Part shown: positions 14,868-24,734 of the stretch, one piece after another
Position numbering within the stretch: the stretch's first letter is position 1
Layout: every line of letters starts with the position of its first letter
Source of the DNA: Candidatus Peregrinibacteria bacterium CG_4_10_14_0_2_um_filter_38_24
Lineage (GTDB): Bacteria; Patescibacteriota; Gracilibacteria; UBA1369; LOWO2-01-FULL-3
Assembly: GCA_002792535.1 (NCBI GenBank)
Contig: PFOM01000020.1
Coordinates: 1 to 42,697, forward strand
Length of the DNA stretch: 42,697 nucleotides
Reading direction: 5' to 3'
Notes under the pieces: generated by a model
Database searches by the model: none
Told to the model about the DNA's origin: nothing
What the model saw: the letters and a program-made list of their open reading frames with translations, nothing else
Translations under genes and position numbers: made by a program

Positions 14868-17219
14868 ATGACTAAACGATTAGATTTAAAAATTAGTGGA
14901 ATGCATTGTGCTTCTTGTGCGGCGATTATAGAGAGATCTCTTAAAAAAGTTGCAGGTGTGAAATCCGCGAATGTGAATTTTGCCGCAGAAAAGGCTTCCG
15001 TAGTTTTTGATGAAGCTAAAAATTCTGAAAAAGATTTGATTCAAGCTGTAAAAGATGCCGGATATACGGCTGATTTAGCCGCTGATTTAAGCCCTGAAAT
15101 GGAAAGGATGCAAAGAGAAAAAATTATTTCCGGATATTTTAATAAGTTTTTATTCTCTTTGATTTTGAGCATACCGATGATGTATTTCATGTTCTTTGAT
15201 TTCTTTAAATGGGTTCCCGGACGTGAATTATTACTTTCGTATGTCGGAATTATTTCTCTTATTTTGACTATTCCTGTGCAGTTTTACGCAGGTGCAGGAT
15301 TTTATAAAGGAATGTGGGCGAGTCTAAAAATGAAGACTTTTAACATGGATAGCTTGATTGCTATTGGTACAAGTACTGCGTTCTTTTATAGTCTTATAAA
15401 TTATTCTATTTACGCATTCACGAATAAAACTTTTATCGGTCTTGATGGAATGAAAATTCCGGAATTATATTTTGAAACTGCTGCATTTTTGATAACTTTT
15501 GTTTTACTTGGTAAGTGGTTAGAGGCCAAGGCTAAGGGCAGAACATCTGATGCTATTCGAAAATTGATGGGACTTCAGGCGAAGACTGCAAGAGTTGTAA
15601 GAAGTGGTGTCACTAAAGATATTCCGATCGAAGAAGTCGTACATGGAGACACAATTTTGGTTCGTCCCGGTGAAAAAGTTCCTGTTGATGGAAATATTAC
15701 AAAAGGGTCTTCTTCTCTTGATGAATCGATGGTTACCGGAGAAAGTATTCCTGTAGAGAAAAGTGTTGGAGCTTCGGTTATTGGCTCAACGATCAACAAA
15801 ACAGGTACATTTGAATTTGAAGCAACTAGGGTCGGATCTGAGACTACTTTGGCTCAAATTATAAGACTTATTGAGGAAGCACAAGGCTCAAAAGCTCCTA
15901 TTCAAGCTTTTGCAGATCGTATTGCTGCATGGTTTGTTCCTGCAGTTATTGGTATTGCGATTTTGACATTTTTGGTTTGGTTCTTTGTATTAGGTGCGAC
16001 TTTATCATTCTCTTTACTAACATTTACTGCAGTTATCGTGATCGCTTGCCCATGTGCTTTGGGACTCGCAACTCCTACTGCGATAATGGTTGGAACCGGG
16101 AAAGGTGCGGAAAACGGAATATTGATAAAGGGTGGAGAACCGCTTGAGGCTGCGGAAAAAATAAAGGCAATTATTTTTGATAAAACAGGTACTCTTACAA
16201 ATGGTAAACCTGAAGTTACGGATGTTATTAGTTTAGGTAATTTCGATGAAGATGATGTTCTTAGAATTTCTGCATCGATGGAAAAACTTTCTGAACACTC
16301 ATTGGCTGAGGCAATTTATGCGCATGCACAAGAAGAAGACATAGAACTTGATGAGGTTTTAGATTTCGCTGCTATTCCAGGACTTGGAGTTTCTGGTGCT
16401 ATTGATGGCAAAAATTATTTCTTTGGAAACAGAAAATTGATTTCGGATTTTGCAGATTTGGATTATACAAAAATTGAGAAAAAAGTTGCTGAATTGGAAG
16501 AGAAAGGAAAAACTGTAATGATTCTTGCTTCAAAGGAAGAAATCATCGGATTTATTGCTGTTGCAGATAGAGTGAAAGCAACGTCAAAAGAGGCTGTAGA
16601 TAGACTTAGAAATATGGGAATTGAAATCTATATGGTCACCGGTGATAATGTCAGAACGGCAAAGGCTATTGCTGCAGAAATTGGTATCACAAATGTACTA
16701 GCTGAAGTTCTACCCGAGGATAAGGCTGTAGAAGTGAAAAAATTGCAGGAGAAGGGCCTTCGTGTGACTATGGTTGGTGATGGAATAAACGATGCTCCGG
16801 CTTTAGCGCAGGCAGACTTGGGAATTGCTATGGGATCCGGAACGGATGTTGCGATGGAGACCGGAGGAATTGTAATTATAAAAAATGATTTGAGAGATGT
16901 GTGTGTGGCTATTCAATTGGCACGTCAAACAATGAGTAAAGTCAGACAAAATATGTTCTTTGCTCTCTTCTATAATGTTGTCGGAATTCCGATTGCGGCA
17001 CGTGTATTCATGAGTTTTGGACTTGTTCTTAAACCTGAATTGGCCGGACTTGCGATGGCATTGAGTTCTGTTTCTGTCGTAACGAATTCATTGCTGTTGA
17101 AAAATTTTAAGCCTGGAAAAGCCAATGTTATTTCAAAAATTGCGCCTGTTTTAATGACAATATTGTTTATCGCTCTATTCTGGCAATTCGCCGTAATAAG
17201 CTCGAGGATGGCCGAGTAG
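14868..17219 (+). CDS. copA: Cu(I)-exporting P1B-type ATPase
   Basis: A 783-residue heavy-metal P-type ATPase with one N-terminal HMA domain ([10 protein letters not shown], residues 11-20). Eight membrane helices are expected. The actuator motif is MVTGES, the membrane metal site is CPC in [14 protein letters not shown], the phosphorylation motif is DKTGTLT, and the hinge is [10 protein letters not shown]8 carries MAxSSxSVxxNS ([12 protein letters not shown]), the Cu(I) class signature. The usual SEHP nucleotide-binding motif reads SEHS here. It exports Cu(I) using ATP and is the last gene of the copper operon, convergent with rimO 5 bp away. Confidence 0.96.
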   Translation: MTKRLDLKISGMHCASCAAIIERSLKKVAGVKSANVNFAAEKASVVFDEAKNSEKDLIQAVKDAGYTADLAADLSPEMERMQREKIISGYFNKFLFSLILSIPMMYFMFFDFFKWVPGRELLLSYVGIISLILTIPVQFYAGAGFYKGMWASLKMKTFNMDSLIAIGTSTAFFYSLINYSIYAFTNKTFIGLDGMKIPELYFETAAFLITFVLLGKWLEAKAKGRTSDAIRKLMGLQAKTARVVRSGVTKDIPIEEVVHGDTILVRPGEKVPVDGNITKGSSSLDESMVTGESIPVEKSVGASVIGSTINKTGTFEFEATRVGSETTLAQIIRLIEEAQGSKAPIQAFADRIAAWFVPAVIGIAILTFLVWFFVLGATLSFSLLTFTAVIVIACPCALGLATPTAIMVGTGKGAENGILIKGGEPLEAAEKIKAIIFDKTGTLTNGKPEVTDVISLGNFDEDDVLRISASMEKLSEHSLAEAIYAHAQEEDIELDEVLDFAAIPGLGVSGAIDGKNYFFGNRKLISDFADLDYTKIEKKVAELEEKGKTVMILASKEEIIGFIAVADRVKATSKEAVDRLRNMGIEIYMVTGDNVRTAKAIAAEIGITNVLAEVLPEDKAVEVKKLQEKGLRVTMVGDGINDAPALAQADLGIAMGSGTDVAMETGGIVIIKNDLRDVCVAIQLARQTMSKVRQNMFFALFYNVVGIPIAARVFMSFGLVLKPELAGLAMALSSVSVVTNSLLLKNFKPGKANVISKIAPVLMTILFIALFWQFAVISSRMAE

Positions 17220-17224
17220 AGCGA

Positions 17225-18529
17225 TTAGACCGTGCCAAAAAGATCATACGTGTCCGCCTTTGTAATTTTTACTCTGGCGAATTCGTTTATCTTTAGAGGT
17301 TTTTTTGATTTGACTATAATCTGTCCGTCGACTTCAGGAGCATGACACTGCGAACGTCCTGTGTATATTTTTTTAATCGGATCATATTTTTCTATGAGGA
17401 CTTCCAATGTTTTTCCTACAAATTTTTTGTTATTCGCGAGAGAAATTTTTTGCTGAAGAATCATTGCTTTTTCTTTTCTCTCTTTTTTTATTTTGTCAGA
17501 CAATTGATTTTTCATGTAGAACGCCGTGGTATGTGGCTCACGTGAATATTCAAAAACACCAACATTGTTGAATTTTATTTTCTTTATAAATTCGAGCAAA
17601 TTTTTGTATGCCGACTCGGTTTCCCCGGGGAATCCAACTATTAAACTTGTGCGAAGTGTTATTTCCGGAATTATTTTTCTTATAGTTTTTATTTTTTCGA
17701 GAGTACTTTTTATATTATTCGGACGGCGCATCTCCTTGAGGATATTTGCGTCTCCATGCTGGAGAGGAATATCCAAATATTCACAAATTTTCCTTGAGGA
17801 TTTTATCGTTTTCAAAAGTTCTTCATCTATCATTTCCGGATAGATATATAAAGTGCGAATCCAAAAATCTCCACTAATCTCAGACAATTTTTGGAGTAAA
17901 GTCGCCAATGATTTTTTGCCGTAAAGATCCGATCCGTAGTATCCACAATCCTGTGCAACTAGAATAATTTCTTTTATTCCAAGAGCAATCAGGCTTTTTG
18001 CTTCTTCTATTATTTCTTCCATTTCTCGGCTTCTGTATGCGCCTTTCAAGTATGGAATCATACAATAACTACACTTGTTCCAACATCCTTCCGCTATTTT
18101 TATGTAGGCGTAAGCATTTGGGGAAAGCAAAGATTTTCCTAAAAATTTTCCAAAAGTTTTTGGTTCTTTTTTTACTGCAAAAACTTTTTCGCCCGCATAA
18201 ACTTTATCAAATATTTTTTGGATATCTTGATAGTTTGCGCTTGAAACGATCGCATATATCTGCGGATACTTATTAACTTCTTCTTTCGGAAAATCGCTCG
18301 CCAAGCATCCTAATATTATTACTTTTTTGTCGTGTAATTTTTTGAGATTTTCAAAAACTTCATCTCTCGCCGCTTTCAAAAACCCGCAAGTATTTAAAAA
18401 AACTATTTCAGCTTCTTCAATATTTACAAGTTTTGCATTTTCCACTTCTGAAAAAACGGCTTCCATATCCGCAAGATTTTTTGGACAACCGAGTGAAATA
18501 ATTCCTGTGTTTATTGTTTTATCTTTCAC
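17225..18529 (-). CDS. rimO: Ribosomal protein S12 (aspartate89) methylthiotransferase
   Basis: A radical-SAM methylthiotransferase of 434 residues. The N-terminal UPF0004 domain starts GIISLGCPKNLADMEAV, with further Cys in NTCGF and LGCLAS (auxiliary Fe-S cluster). The radical-SAM motif is AEGCWNKCSYCMIPYLKG. DIPLQHGDANILKEMRRP and SLIVGFPGETE follow. A C-terminal TRAM domain carries QCHAPEVDGQIIV. The GCPKNxxD start and the APEVDG form of TRAM favour RimO over MiaB. It is the last gene of a minus-strand operon: 4 bp after the antiporter gene, which is 12 bp after rnj. Confidence 0.9.
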   Translation of the reverse strand: MKDKTINTGIISLGCPKNLADMEAVFSEVENAKLVNIEEAEIVFLNTCGFLKAARDEVFENLKKLHDKKVIILGCLASDFPKEEVNKYPQIYAIVSSANYQDIQKIFDKVYAGEKVFAVKKEPKTFGKFLGKSLLSPNAYAYIKIAEGCWNKCSYCMIPYLKGAYRSREMEEIIEEAKSLIALGIKEIILVAQDCGYYGSDLYGKKSLATLLQKLSEISGDFWIRTLYIYPEMIDEELLKTIKSSRKICEYLDIPLQHGDANILKEMRRPNNIKSTLEKIKTIRKIIPEITLRTSLIVGFPGETESAYKNLLEFIKKIKFNNVGVFEYSREPHTTAFYMKNQLSDKIKKERKEKAMILQQKISLANNKKFVGKTLEVLIEKYDPIKKIYTGRSQCHAPEVDGQIIVKSKKPLKINEFARVKITKADTYDLFGTV

Positions 18530-18533
18530 TTTG

Positions 18534-19499
18534 TTATCCTCTGAATGCTATAAATACTACGTAAGAAACATAAGAAACTAGGAATATTATTCCTGTTTTT
18601 CTGGCGACGATGTGGTTTTTTGCCTTCATTGCGACTAAAAGTGTAAAGAGGCCAACTGCTGTCATTATTCCAATGTCCTGCATTATTTCCGGCTTAAGGA
18701 CTATTGGACGTATTGCTGTACTTACACCTAGTATCCCGAAAATATTAAAGATGTTTGAGCCTATAATATTACCTATGGCTAAATCCGTCTTTTTCTTTAG
18801 GCTGGCGACAATGCTCGTAAATAATTCAGGCAAAGATGTTCCGACCGCAACGATTGTAAGTCCTATCAATGTTTCACTTAATCCCAGTAAAGTTGCGATA
18901 GCTACAGCATTTTCCACCACTAATTTTCCTCCTATAGTAAGCCCAATAAGGCCTCCTATTATTAGGAAAACTGACGCTGTCATCTTGAAATTTGCAGGAT
19001 AGATCTTGTCAAAATCTTTATAGTCTTTGTGTGCCTTGCTCTTTTGGTAAGCCCTATGAAGAAACACAAATAATAATATAAGTAAGACCACTCCATCTAT
19101 TAAGCTTAATGACATTGGCCCTCCGGTAATAAGTTTTGAAAGGCCTAATATTGCGATTAAAATGCCCGCAAATATTGAGAAAGGTATTTGTTCTTTTAAA
19201 ATATCTTTATCGATTTTAATTTTTGAAATCAATAATGAAGCTCCCAATATCAATAAAATATTTGAAATGTTACTTCCAATAATATTTGCTATTGCGATGT
19301 CTGTATTTCCTTTTAGGGCTGAAGAGACTCCAATCGCCAACTCCGGAATTGAGGTGCCGAACGCGACGACTGTAAGCCCTATTATACTGTGTGGGATATT
19401 TAGTCTTTCTGCTATTGAAGAGGATCCTTCAATCAAATAAGCTGCACCTTTGATTAATAGAAAAAATCCTAATGTCAGCCAAAGTATACTTAATATCAT
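18534..19499 (-). CDS. Calcium/sodium antiporter (CaCA family, YrbG-like)
   Basis: A 321-residue membrane protein with the internal duplication of the family. Each half has an alpha-repeat: GTSIPELAIGVSSAL with NIIGSNISNILLILG in the first half, GTSLPELFTSIVASL with NIIGSNIFNIFGILG in the second. About ten hydrophobic helices are predicted. The two GTSxPE glutamates are the conserved cation ligands. It sits between rnj and rimO in a tight operon (12 bp and 4 bp gaps), which says nothing about its substrate; Ca2+ or Na+ is inferred from the family. Confidence 0.9.
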   Translation of the reverse strand: MILSILWLTLGFFLLIKGAAYLIEGSSSIAERLNIPHSIIGLTVVAFGTSIPELAIGVSSALKGNTDIAIANIIGSNISNILLILGASLLISKIKIDKDILKEQIPFSIFAGILIAILGLSKLITGGPMSLSLIDGVVLLILLFVFLHRAYQKSKAHKDYKDFDKIYPANFKMTASVFLIIGGLIGLTIGGKLVVENAVAIATLLGLSETLIGLTIVAVGTSLPELFTSIVASLKKKTDLAIGNIIGSNIFNIFGILGVSTAIRPIVLKPEIMQDIGIMTAVGLFTLLVAMKAKNHIVARKTGIIFLVSYVSYVVFIAFRG

Positions 19500-19511
19500 A
19501 TTTTTTTAGAT

Positions 19512-21680
19512 TTATTGTTCTATAATTAACGGAACAATCAACGGACGACGGTCGAGACGTTTTGTAATAGACTTTTCGACTGCGCGTTTTATCTGATTCT
19601 TTATTTCTTTTCGATCAACTTTTTGTTTCTTTGCGCTTATTGCAGTATAAGCTGTTGCCGCGATTTTTGAAATTTCTTTTGTTATTTCGCTCAATTCATG
19701 AGGATAAACAAGTCCTCTCGAAACGACATCCGGCTCTTTGGTTAATTTTCCGTCTTTCGCGGAGACATAAACTAAAACAAGTAATGCTCCGTTTTCCGAC
19801 ATTATTTGTCGATCTATGATTACTTGCGAATCGATTTGTCCTTCTCCGGAACCATCGATCAAAATGTAATTTGTTTCAACTTTTTCTTTTGTCTTCTTTA
19901 TCTTTCCGGCATCTGTCGCAAGAACATCTCCATTTTGGAGCATTATTATGGCTTGTTCCGGAATTCCACAATCTTTGATTGCGAGATTCGCCAATGCCTG
20001 TCTCATGAAAAATTCTCCATGAATAGGAATTAAATATTTTGGATTTATAAGATTTATCATTTGCTTAAGCTCGTCTTGCTTCGCGTGTCCCGACGTATGC
20101 ACTTCCATGATTTGGGTGTGAATTACTTCGGCGCCAAGCATACAAAGTTTGTTTATAACATTTGAAATAGATCTTTCATTTCCTATAATCGGTGATGCAG
20201 AAACAATGATCAAATCTCCTTTTTTCACTTTATATTGTGAATGTTCTCCTCCCGCCATACGGCTTAAGGAAGCCGAAGCTTCGCCTTGAGCTCCTGTCGT
20301 TAGTATCAATGCTTCTTCGTCGCGAATTTCTTTTTCTTTATATTTTTTTATGTCGATGACTAAACCTTTTGGCATACTTAAATACCCAAGTTTCTCTGAA
20401 ATTTCTATATTGGTCTTCATGCTTCTTCCCGAAACAAAAACTTTTCTTTTGTTTTTTACCGCGCTGTCTAGGATTTGTTGAACCCTTCCGATTTGGCTTG
20501 AGAATGAAGCAACAATGATTCTGCCTTTTGCTTTTGCAATGATTCCGTCCAATACTTCTCCGACATCTTTTTCGGAAATAGTGTGGCCCGGTTTTGTCGC
20601 ATTTGTGGATTCACATAAAAGCGCGAGGACGTTTTGTTTTCCTAGCTCAGCTATTTTATGAACTTCTGCCATTTGCATATTTCGTGGAGGAGTTTCGTCA
20701 AATTTGAAATCTCCAGTTGTCACAATTTTCCCCGCAGGAGTATCTATAATTATTCCCATTGCGTCCGGAATTGAATGTGCAACTCTGAAAAAACTAACTG
20801 AAAAATTTCCAAGTTTTATTTTTTCATCCGATTTTATTTTGTGCAATTTTGTAAACTTTTGAATTTTGAATTCTTTTATTCTTTCTTCAATAAGTCCAAT
20901 AGTCAAAGGCAATGAATATATCGGTGGAAAATCGAGTTTTGGCAGTATATAAGGTATTCCGCCTGTGTGATCAAGATGTCCGTGAGTTATAAAAACTCCT
21001 CTGATTTTCTTTTTGTTTTTTTCCAAATATTTCACATCCGGAATCACGTAATCTACTCCAAGCAATTCTTCGCCCGGAAATTCAAGACCCATGTCTACAA
21101 TGATAATGTCATTTTCGTATTCGAAAATTGTCATATTTTTTCCGACCTCGTCGAGTCCTCCTATTGGGATTATCTTTAATTCACCTTTTAGCGCAGGGTA
21201 AGCTTGTCGTTCGTTTTGCGCTTGAGGCTGAGGTCTTTGTGATTGTGGTTTCTGAGGTTGAACCTGCGGCCTTGGCGCATTAGGCTGAGGCCTTGGCGCG
21301 TTAAAGCGCTGTTGTGGATTTCTTCCTTGAACCTGTGGTCGCTGGGTTGTAACCTGCGGCCTTGGCGCATTAGGCTGAGGCCTTGGCGCATTAAAGCGCT
21401 GTTGTGGATTTCTTCCTTGAACCTGTGGTCGCTGGGTTGTAACCTGCGGCCTTGGCGCATTAGGCTGAGGCCTTGGCGCGTTAAAACGTTGTTGAGGATT
21501 TCTTCCTTGAACCTGCGGTCGCTGGGTTGGGCCTTTATTTTTTTGTTGAGCTTGTTGCGGATGATTCGGTTTGTTGGAGTTTTGCGATAAGTTAATCGCA
21601 GGTGAATCTTTTGGATGCACCTCTTTATTTCCCCCCATACCGAAAGCTCTCTTCATCCATTCGTCAATTCTATCGTCCAT
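19512..21680 (-). CDS. rnj: Ribonuclease J with long repeat-bearing N-terminal extension
   Basis: A metallo-beta-lactamase/beta-CASP ribonuclease acting in mRNA decay and rRNA processing. The catalytic domain starts near residue 165 (KGELKIIPIGGLDEVGKNM). Zinc ligands are in THGHLDHTGG (232-240), VAHSIPDAMG and TTGDFKFD; the beta-CASP part has HTSGHA and IPIHGE. About 165 residues precede it, far longer than usual. They are low-complexity, rich in Pro, Gln, Arg and Asn, and contain three 30-residue tandem repeats (51-140). Such tails may bind RNA or partners, but this is inference. First gene of the rnj-antiporter-rimO operon, divergent from murD. Confidence 0.93.
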   Translation of the reverse strand: MDDRIDEWMKRAFGMGGNKEVHPKDSPAINLSQNSNKPNHPQQAQQKNKGPTQRPQVQGRNPQQRFNAPRPQPNAPRPQVTTQRPQVQGRNPQQRFNAPRPQPNAPRPQVTTQRPQVQGRNPQQRFNAPRPQPNAPRPQVQPQKPQSQRPQPQAQNERQAYPALKGELKIIPIGGLDEVGKNMTIFEYENDIIIVDMGLEFPGEELLGVDYVIPDVKYLEKNKKKIRGVFITHGHLDHTGGIPYILPKLDFPPIYSLPLTIGLIEERIKEFKIQKFTKLHKIKSDEKIKLGNFSVSFFRVAHSIPDAMGIIIDTPAGKIVTTGDFKFDETPPRNMQMAEVHKIAELGKQNVLALLCESTNATKPGHTISEKDVGEVLDGIIAKAKGRIIVASFSSQIGRVQQILDSAVKNKRKVFVSGRSMKTNIEISEKLGYLSMPKGLVIDIKKYKEKEIRDEEALILTTGAQGEASASLSRMAGGEHSQYKVKKGDLIIVSASPIIGNERSISNVINKLCMLGAEVIHTQIMEVHTSGHAKQDELKQMINLINPKYLIPIHGEFFMRQALANLAIKDCGIPEQAIIMLQNGDVLATDAGKIKKTKEKVETNYILIDGSGEGQIDSQVIIDRQIMSENGALLVLVYVSAKDGKLTKEPDVVSRGLVYPHELSEITKEISKIAATAYTAISAKKQKVDRKEIKNQIKRAVEKSITKRLDRRPLIVPLIIEQ
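21261..21530 (-). repeat. Three tandem 90-bp repeats inside rnj
   Basis: Three nearly identical 90-bp units start at 21261, 21351 and 21441. Each encodes a 30-residue unit QRPQVQGRNPQQRFNAPRPQ plus PNAPRPQVTT. Only a few silent third-position changes distinguish them (for example GCG/GCA), so the duplication is recent or maintained by recombination. The frame is kept because 90 is a multiple of 3, so copy number can change without breaking the gene. Confidence 0.9.
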
Positions 21681-21726
21681 TTTTTTCTTTTACTAAATAA
21701 TTCGTTGTTGACCGCTTACCATCTAT

Positions 21727-21756
21727 ATTATAGCATTGTTTAGGGTAAAATATCAA
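21727..21756 (-). promoter_or_regulatory. Promoter of the rnj operon
   Basis: Read on the minus strand, TTGATA (21756-21751) and TATAAT (21732-21727) are separated by 18 nt, with a TGC just before the -10 box (extended -10-like). Transcription would start near 21720, about 40 nt before the rnj ATG. Confidence 0.6.
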
Positions 21757-21763
21757 CAAGTTC

Positions 21764-23128
21764 ATGGATCAACGTAGTAAAATTGCAGTGTTGGGATACG
21801 GGATAGAGGGAAAAGCGATGGTCAAATATCTGCTTGCACATGCGTATTTTGACGTTACGATTTGCGACAAGAATGTAGATTTGGGGGATGAAATCCCGGA
21901 TGGAGTGAGTACAATTTTAGGGGCGAATTATTTGGAGAATTTGACGGATTTTGATGTGATTTTTAGAAGTCCAGGGATAAAATATTTGGAACCTGCCATA
22001 CAATTTGCGAAAGAAAATGGAGCGGAAATCAGTAGTCCTATGGCGTTTTTTGTAGACATATGTCCGTGTCGAATTGTTGGGATTACCGGAACAAAAGGAA
22101 AGGGGACGACAGCGACGCTGATTTGTGAAATGTTGAAAAATGCGGGAGTTATTTCTTATCTTGGCGGAAACATCGGTGAATCTCCGATGGATTTTTTGGA
22201 TAAACTCACAAAAGACAGTGTTGTTGTTTTGGAAATGTCGAGCTTTCAATTGCAAGATATGACAAAAAGTCCGCATGTCGCGATTGTTTTGAATACCACT
22301 ATCGATCACTTGGATTATCATGCCGACAAAGATGAATATTTGCGTGCGAAGGAATCGATTTTGGCGCATCAGAATAAGGATTGCTTGGCTATTTTGAATA
22401 AAGATTATGAGTATGTGAAATATTATAATGAGCTTGTAAAAGGGCAGGTGAAATTTGTAAGCGTACATAAAAAAGTTGAGGATGGGGCTTTCGTGAAAGA
22501 CGGGGAGATTTTTTATGCGGAATATGGAGACGTAGAAAAAGTTTGTGATTTGTCTGACATTGCGCTCGTCGGAAAACATAATTTTGAAAATGTTTTGCCG
22601 GCAATTTGTGCGGCAAAAGAATTTGGAGTGCCTTTTGAGATAATGAAAGAGACAATAAAAAGCTTCACGGGACTTCCTCACAGGCTTGAGTTTGTGAAAG
22701 AAGTGGATAGTGTCAAATATTATAATGATTCGTTTTCTACCACTCCTGAGACGTCTATGGCGGCTGTGGATAGCTTTGATGTCCCGACTGTTTTGATTGC
22801 CGGTGGATTTGATAAAAATTTGAATTACAAGGAATGGGCGCTATTGATTTTGACAAAACCAAGTCTTGAAAATGTGATTTTGTTGGGACATACTGCTGAC
22901 AGAATGGAACAGGATTTGAGGGATGCGGAGGAAAAATTGGGAGAGGGGGAGGGAAGTCCTACAAAAATCTTTAGAGTTAACAATATTCATGAAGCTGTCG
23001 TTTTAGCCCGCAAGGAAGCCAAAAAGGGCGGTATCGTCGTGATGTCTCCCGGCAGTAGTAGTTTCGATCTTTATGCAAATTATAAAGAAAGAGGGAATAA
23101 ATTCATGGAGGAAGTGAAGGGGTTGTAG
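21764..23128 (+). CDS. murD: UDP-N-acetylmuramoyl-L-alanine--D-glutamate ligase
   Basis: Adds D-glutamate to UDP-MurNAc-L-Ala in cytoplasmic peptidoglycan precursor synthesis. The 454-residue length is normal. The N-terminal Rossmann domain begins KIAVLGYGIEGKAMVKYLL. The ATP P-loop is GITGTKGKGTTATLICEML. VLEMSSFQLQDM, NTTIDHLDYHADKDEYLRAK and GKHNFENVLPAICAA follow, then GLPHRLEFV, YYNDSFSTTPETSMAA and the C-terminal VMSPGSSSFDLYANYKERGNKF. All Mur-ligase hallmarks are present. Convergent with the flippase gene, 7 bp gap. Confidence 0.95.
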   Translation: MDQRSKIAVLGYGIEGKAMVKYLLAHAYFDVTICDKNVDLGDEIPDGVSTILGANYLENLTDFDVIFRSPGIKYLEPAIQFAKENGAEISSPMAFFVDICPCRIVGITGTKGKGTTATLICEMLKNAGVISYLGGNIGESPMDFLDKLTKDSVVVLEMSSFQLQDMTKSPHVAIVLNTTIDHLDYHADKDEYLRAKESILAHQNKDCLAILNKDYEYVKYYNELVKGQVKFVSVHKKVEDGAFVKDGEIFYAEYGDVEKVCDLSDIALVGKHNFENVLPAICAAKEFGVPFEIMKETIKSFTGLPHRLEFVKEVDSVKYYNDSFSTTPETSMAAVDSFDVPTVLIAGGFDKNLNYKEWALLILTKPSLENVILLGHTADRMEQDLRDAEEKLGEGEGSPTKIFRVNNIHEAVVLARKEAKKGGIVVMSPGSSSFDLYANYKERGNKFMEEVKGL

Positions 23129-23135
23129 ATTCTTT

Positions 23136-24656
23136 CTATAAAGCGTTTGGTTCTTGAATTTCTTGTGCGTGCGGTTTGCCGCGGAGCATGGCGATAATGT
23201 TTTTATCGACGACTTTTGTCGCAAAAAGCATGGCGACGTAAATGGCTCCACCAAAAGGAACTAGGGCTATCAAATTCCAGTTTTGCAGGAATGAATATGA
23301 AAGTTTTTGACCGAAATAAACTGCTACTCCCATCACTAATGCGGAGAAAATTATTTTGAAAAGATTTGTGAAATTTAGTGAGAATGGCAAAGATTTTTTT
23401 GCGTAAGTGTAGTTTAAAATCAGTATAAAAAATTCACTGATTACACTCATTATTGCACAACTTCTGAATCCTAACTGTGGGATCAGGATGATGTTTCCGG
23501 TGATATTCAAGAGCACACATGATGCGTTTATATATAGAAGCCTGTACTGTTTATTTACCGCAATCATTATGAATGCAAAAAGTACATTTATGAATTGGAA
23601 TAAAAGTGCGAAAACCAAAATTTGAAATGCTATGTCGGAACCGAAATATCCTTCGGAAACACGACTCAAGAAATCAGGAGTCGAAACTGCGAAGACTATC
23701 GGATAAGCCAAAATCACGCCTCCAACTACGATTGGAATGGCCATGGCGCAAAGAAAATCGAAAGCATATTTTATGATTTCTTTGTATTTTTCTGAGTTTT
23801 CTTTTATCGCTTTTGTGAGTACCGGTAGAACTGAATTCATGAAATATAACGGCAAAATCGAGAACTGTTCCAGCATTTTTGTTGCAACTCCGTAGATTCC
23901 TACTTGTTCTTTTGTGCCCATTATTGAGAGCATAATCGGCCCTATGTTTAAATAAACTGTGTTTAAAATTAACGCTAAACCATACGGAATAGATCGGCTA
24001 AGAATTTGTTTCCAGAATCCAAAATCAAATCTATATTTTAATGTCGTGTATTTTTTTACGTAATATCTCGTTGTTAATTCCATGATTAATGCGCCTACAT
24101 TTCCTGCAACAAGTAGCATGTAGAAGCCCATTTCTTTGTAATCTGGGAATCCCCAGAAAACGATGTAAAGCATGAATGCAACTGTGATTACTTTTCCTGT
24201 TACTGTCGCTATTGAAGCTTTGTGCATTTTTAATTTTGCCTGCAAAACACTTGTCGTCGTGCCATTCATTATCGTGAGAATTACTGTAATGGATGCGACT
24301 GCGACTCCGAGGGAAATTTTTGTGCCTTCATATGCCGGGATCAAAAAAGCTGAGACTATAGCCACGCCCATGATTAAAACAACGAGGATTGTTCTGATGG
24401 AAAGGATATTCCCGATTATTTTTGGGATATCGTCTTCATTTTCTGACATTTCGCGAACTGCTATCGTGAAGAGTCCGAGATCTGCGGCGATTCCGAAAAA
24501 TGCCAAAAAACTGTAAATCGCCGTGTATTCTCCATATCCTCCAACCGACAAATAGCTCGTTGCAATTTTCACAGAGACCAACCCAAGAATCGCGACTGCA
24601 AATTTTCCGATTATTTGAGCAACTGTGTTTGATAATATTTTTAGGGCTGTAGACAT
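23136..24656 (-). CDS. Polysaccharide/oligosaccharide flippase (MOP superfamily, Wzx-like)
   Basis: A 506-residue protein that is almost entirely hydrophobic, with about 12 to 14 predicted helices. The N-terminal pattern ILSNTVAQIIGKFAVAILGL followed by YLSVGGYGEYTAIYSFLAFF and DLGLFTIAVREMSE is that of the RfbX/Wzx group of lipid-linked sugar exporters. The C-terminus is charged (KPHAQEIQEPNAL). It would flip an undecaprenyl-linked glycan across the membrane. No sugar-transferase cluster surrounds it, so the substrate is unknown; MurJ is less likely from the N-terminal motif. Confidence 0.82.
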   Translation of the reverse strand: MSTALKILSNTVAQIIGKFAVAILGLVSVKIATSYLSVGGYGEYTAIYSFLAFFGIAADLGLFTIAVREMSENEDDIPKIIGNILSIRTILVVLIMGVAIVSAFLIPAYEGTKISLGVAVASITVILTIMNGTTTSVLQAKLKMHKASIATVTGKVITVAFMLYIVFWGFPDYKEMGFYMLLVAGNVGALIMELTTRYYVKKYTTLKYRFDFGFWKQILSRSIPYGLALILNTVYLNIGPIMLSIMGTKEQVGIYGVATKMLEQFSILPLYFMNSVLPVLTKAIKENSEKYKEIIKYAFDFLCAMAIPIVVGGVILAYPIVFAVSTPDFLSRVSEGYFGSDIAFQILVFALLFQFINVLFAFIMIAVNKQYRLLYINASCVLLNITGNIILIPQLGFRSCAIMSVISEFFILILNYTYAKKSLPFSLNFTNLFKIIFSALVMGVAVYFGQKLSYSFLQNWNLIALVPFGGAIYVAMLFATKVVDKNIIAMLRGKPHAQEIQEPNAL

Positions 24657-24701
24657 AATTCTTTGCGGCTATTTCGGCTGTATAAAAGTGCCGATTTTTA
24701 G

Positions 24702-24707
24702 TATAAT
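24702..24707 (+). promoter_or_regulatory. -10 box of prfB
   Basis: A consensus TATAAT lies 28 nt before the prfB ATG. The -35 region is weak (TGTATA about 17 nt upstream). The same 78-bp gap serves the divergent flippase gene. Confidence 0.4.
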
Positions 24708-24734
24708 ATCACTTGTATTACTTTAATTTTTTTT

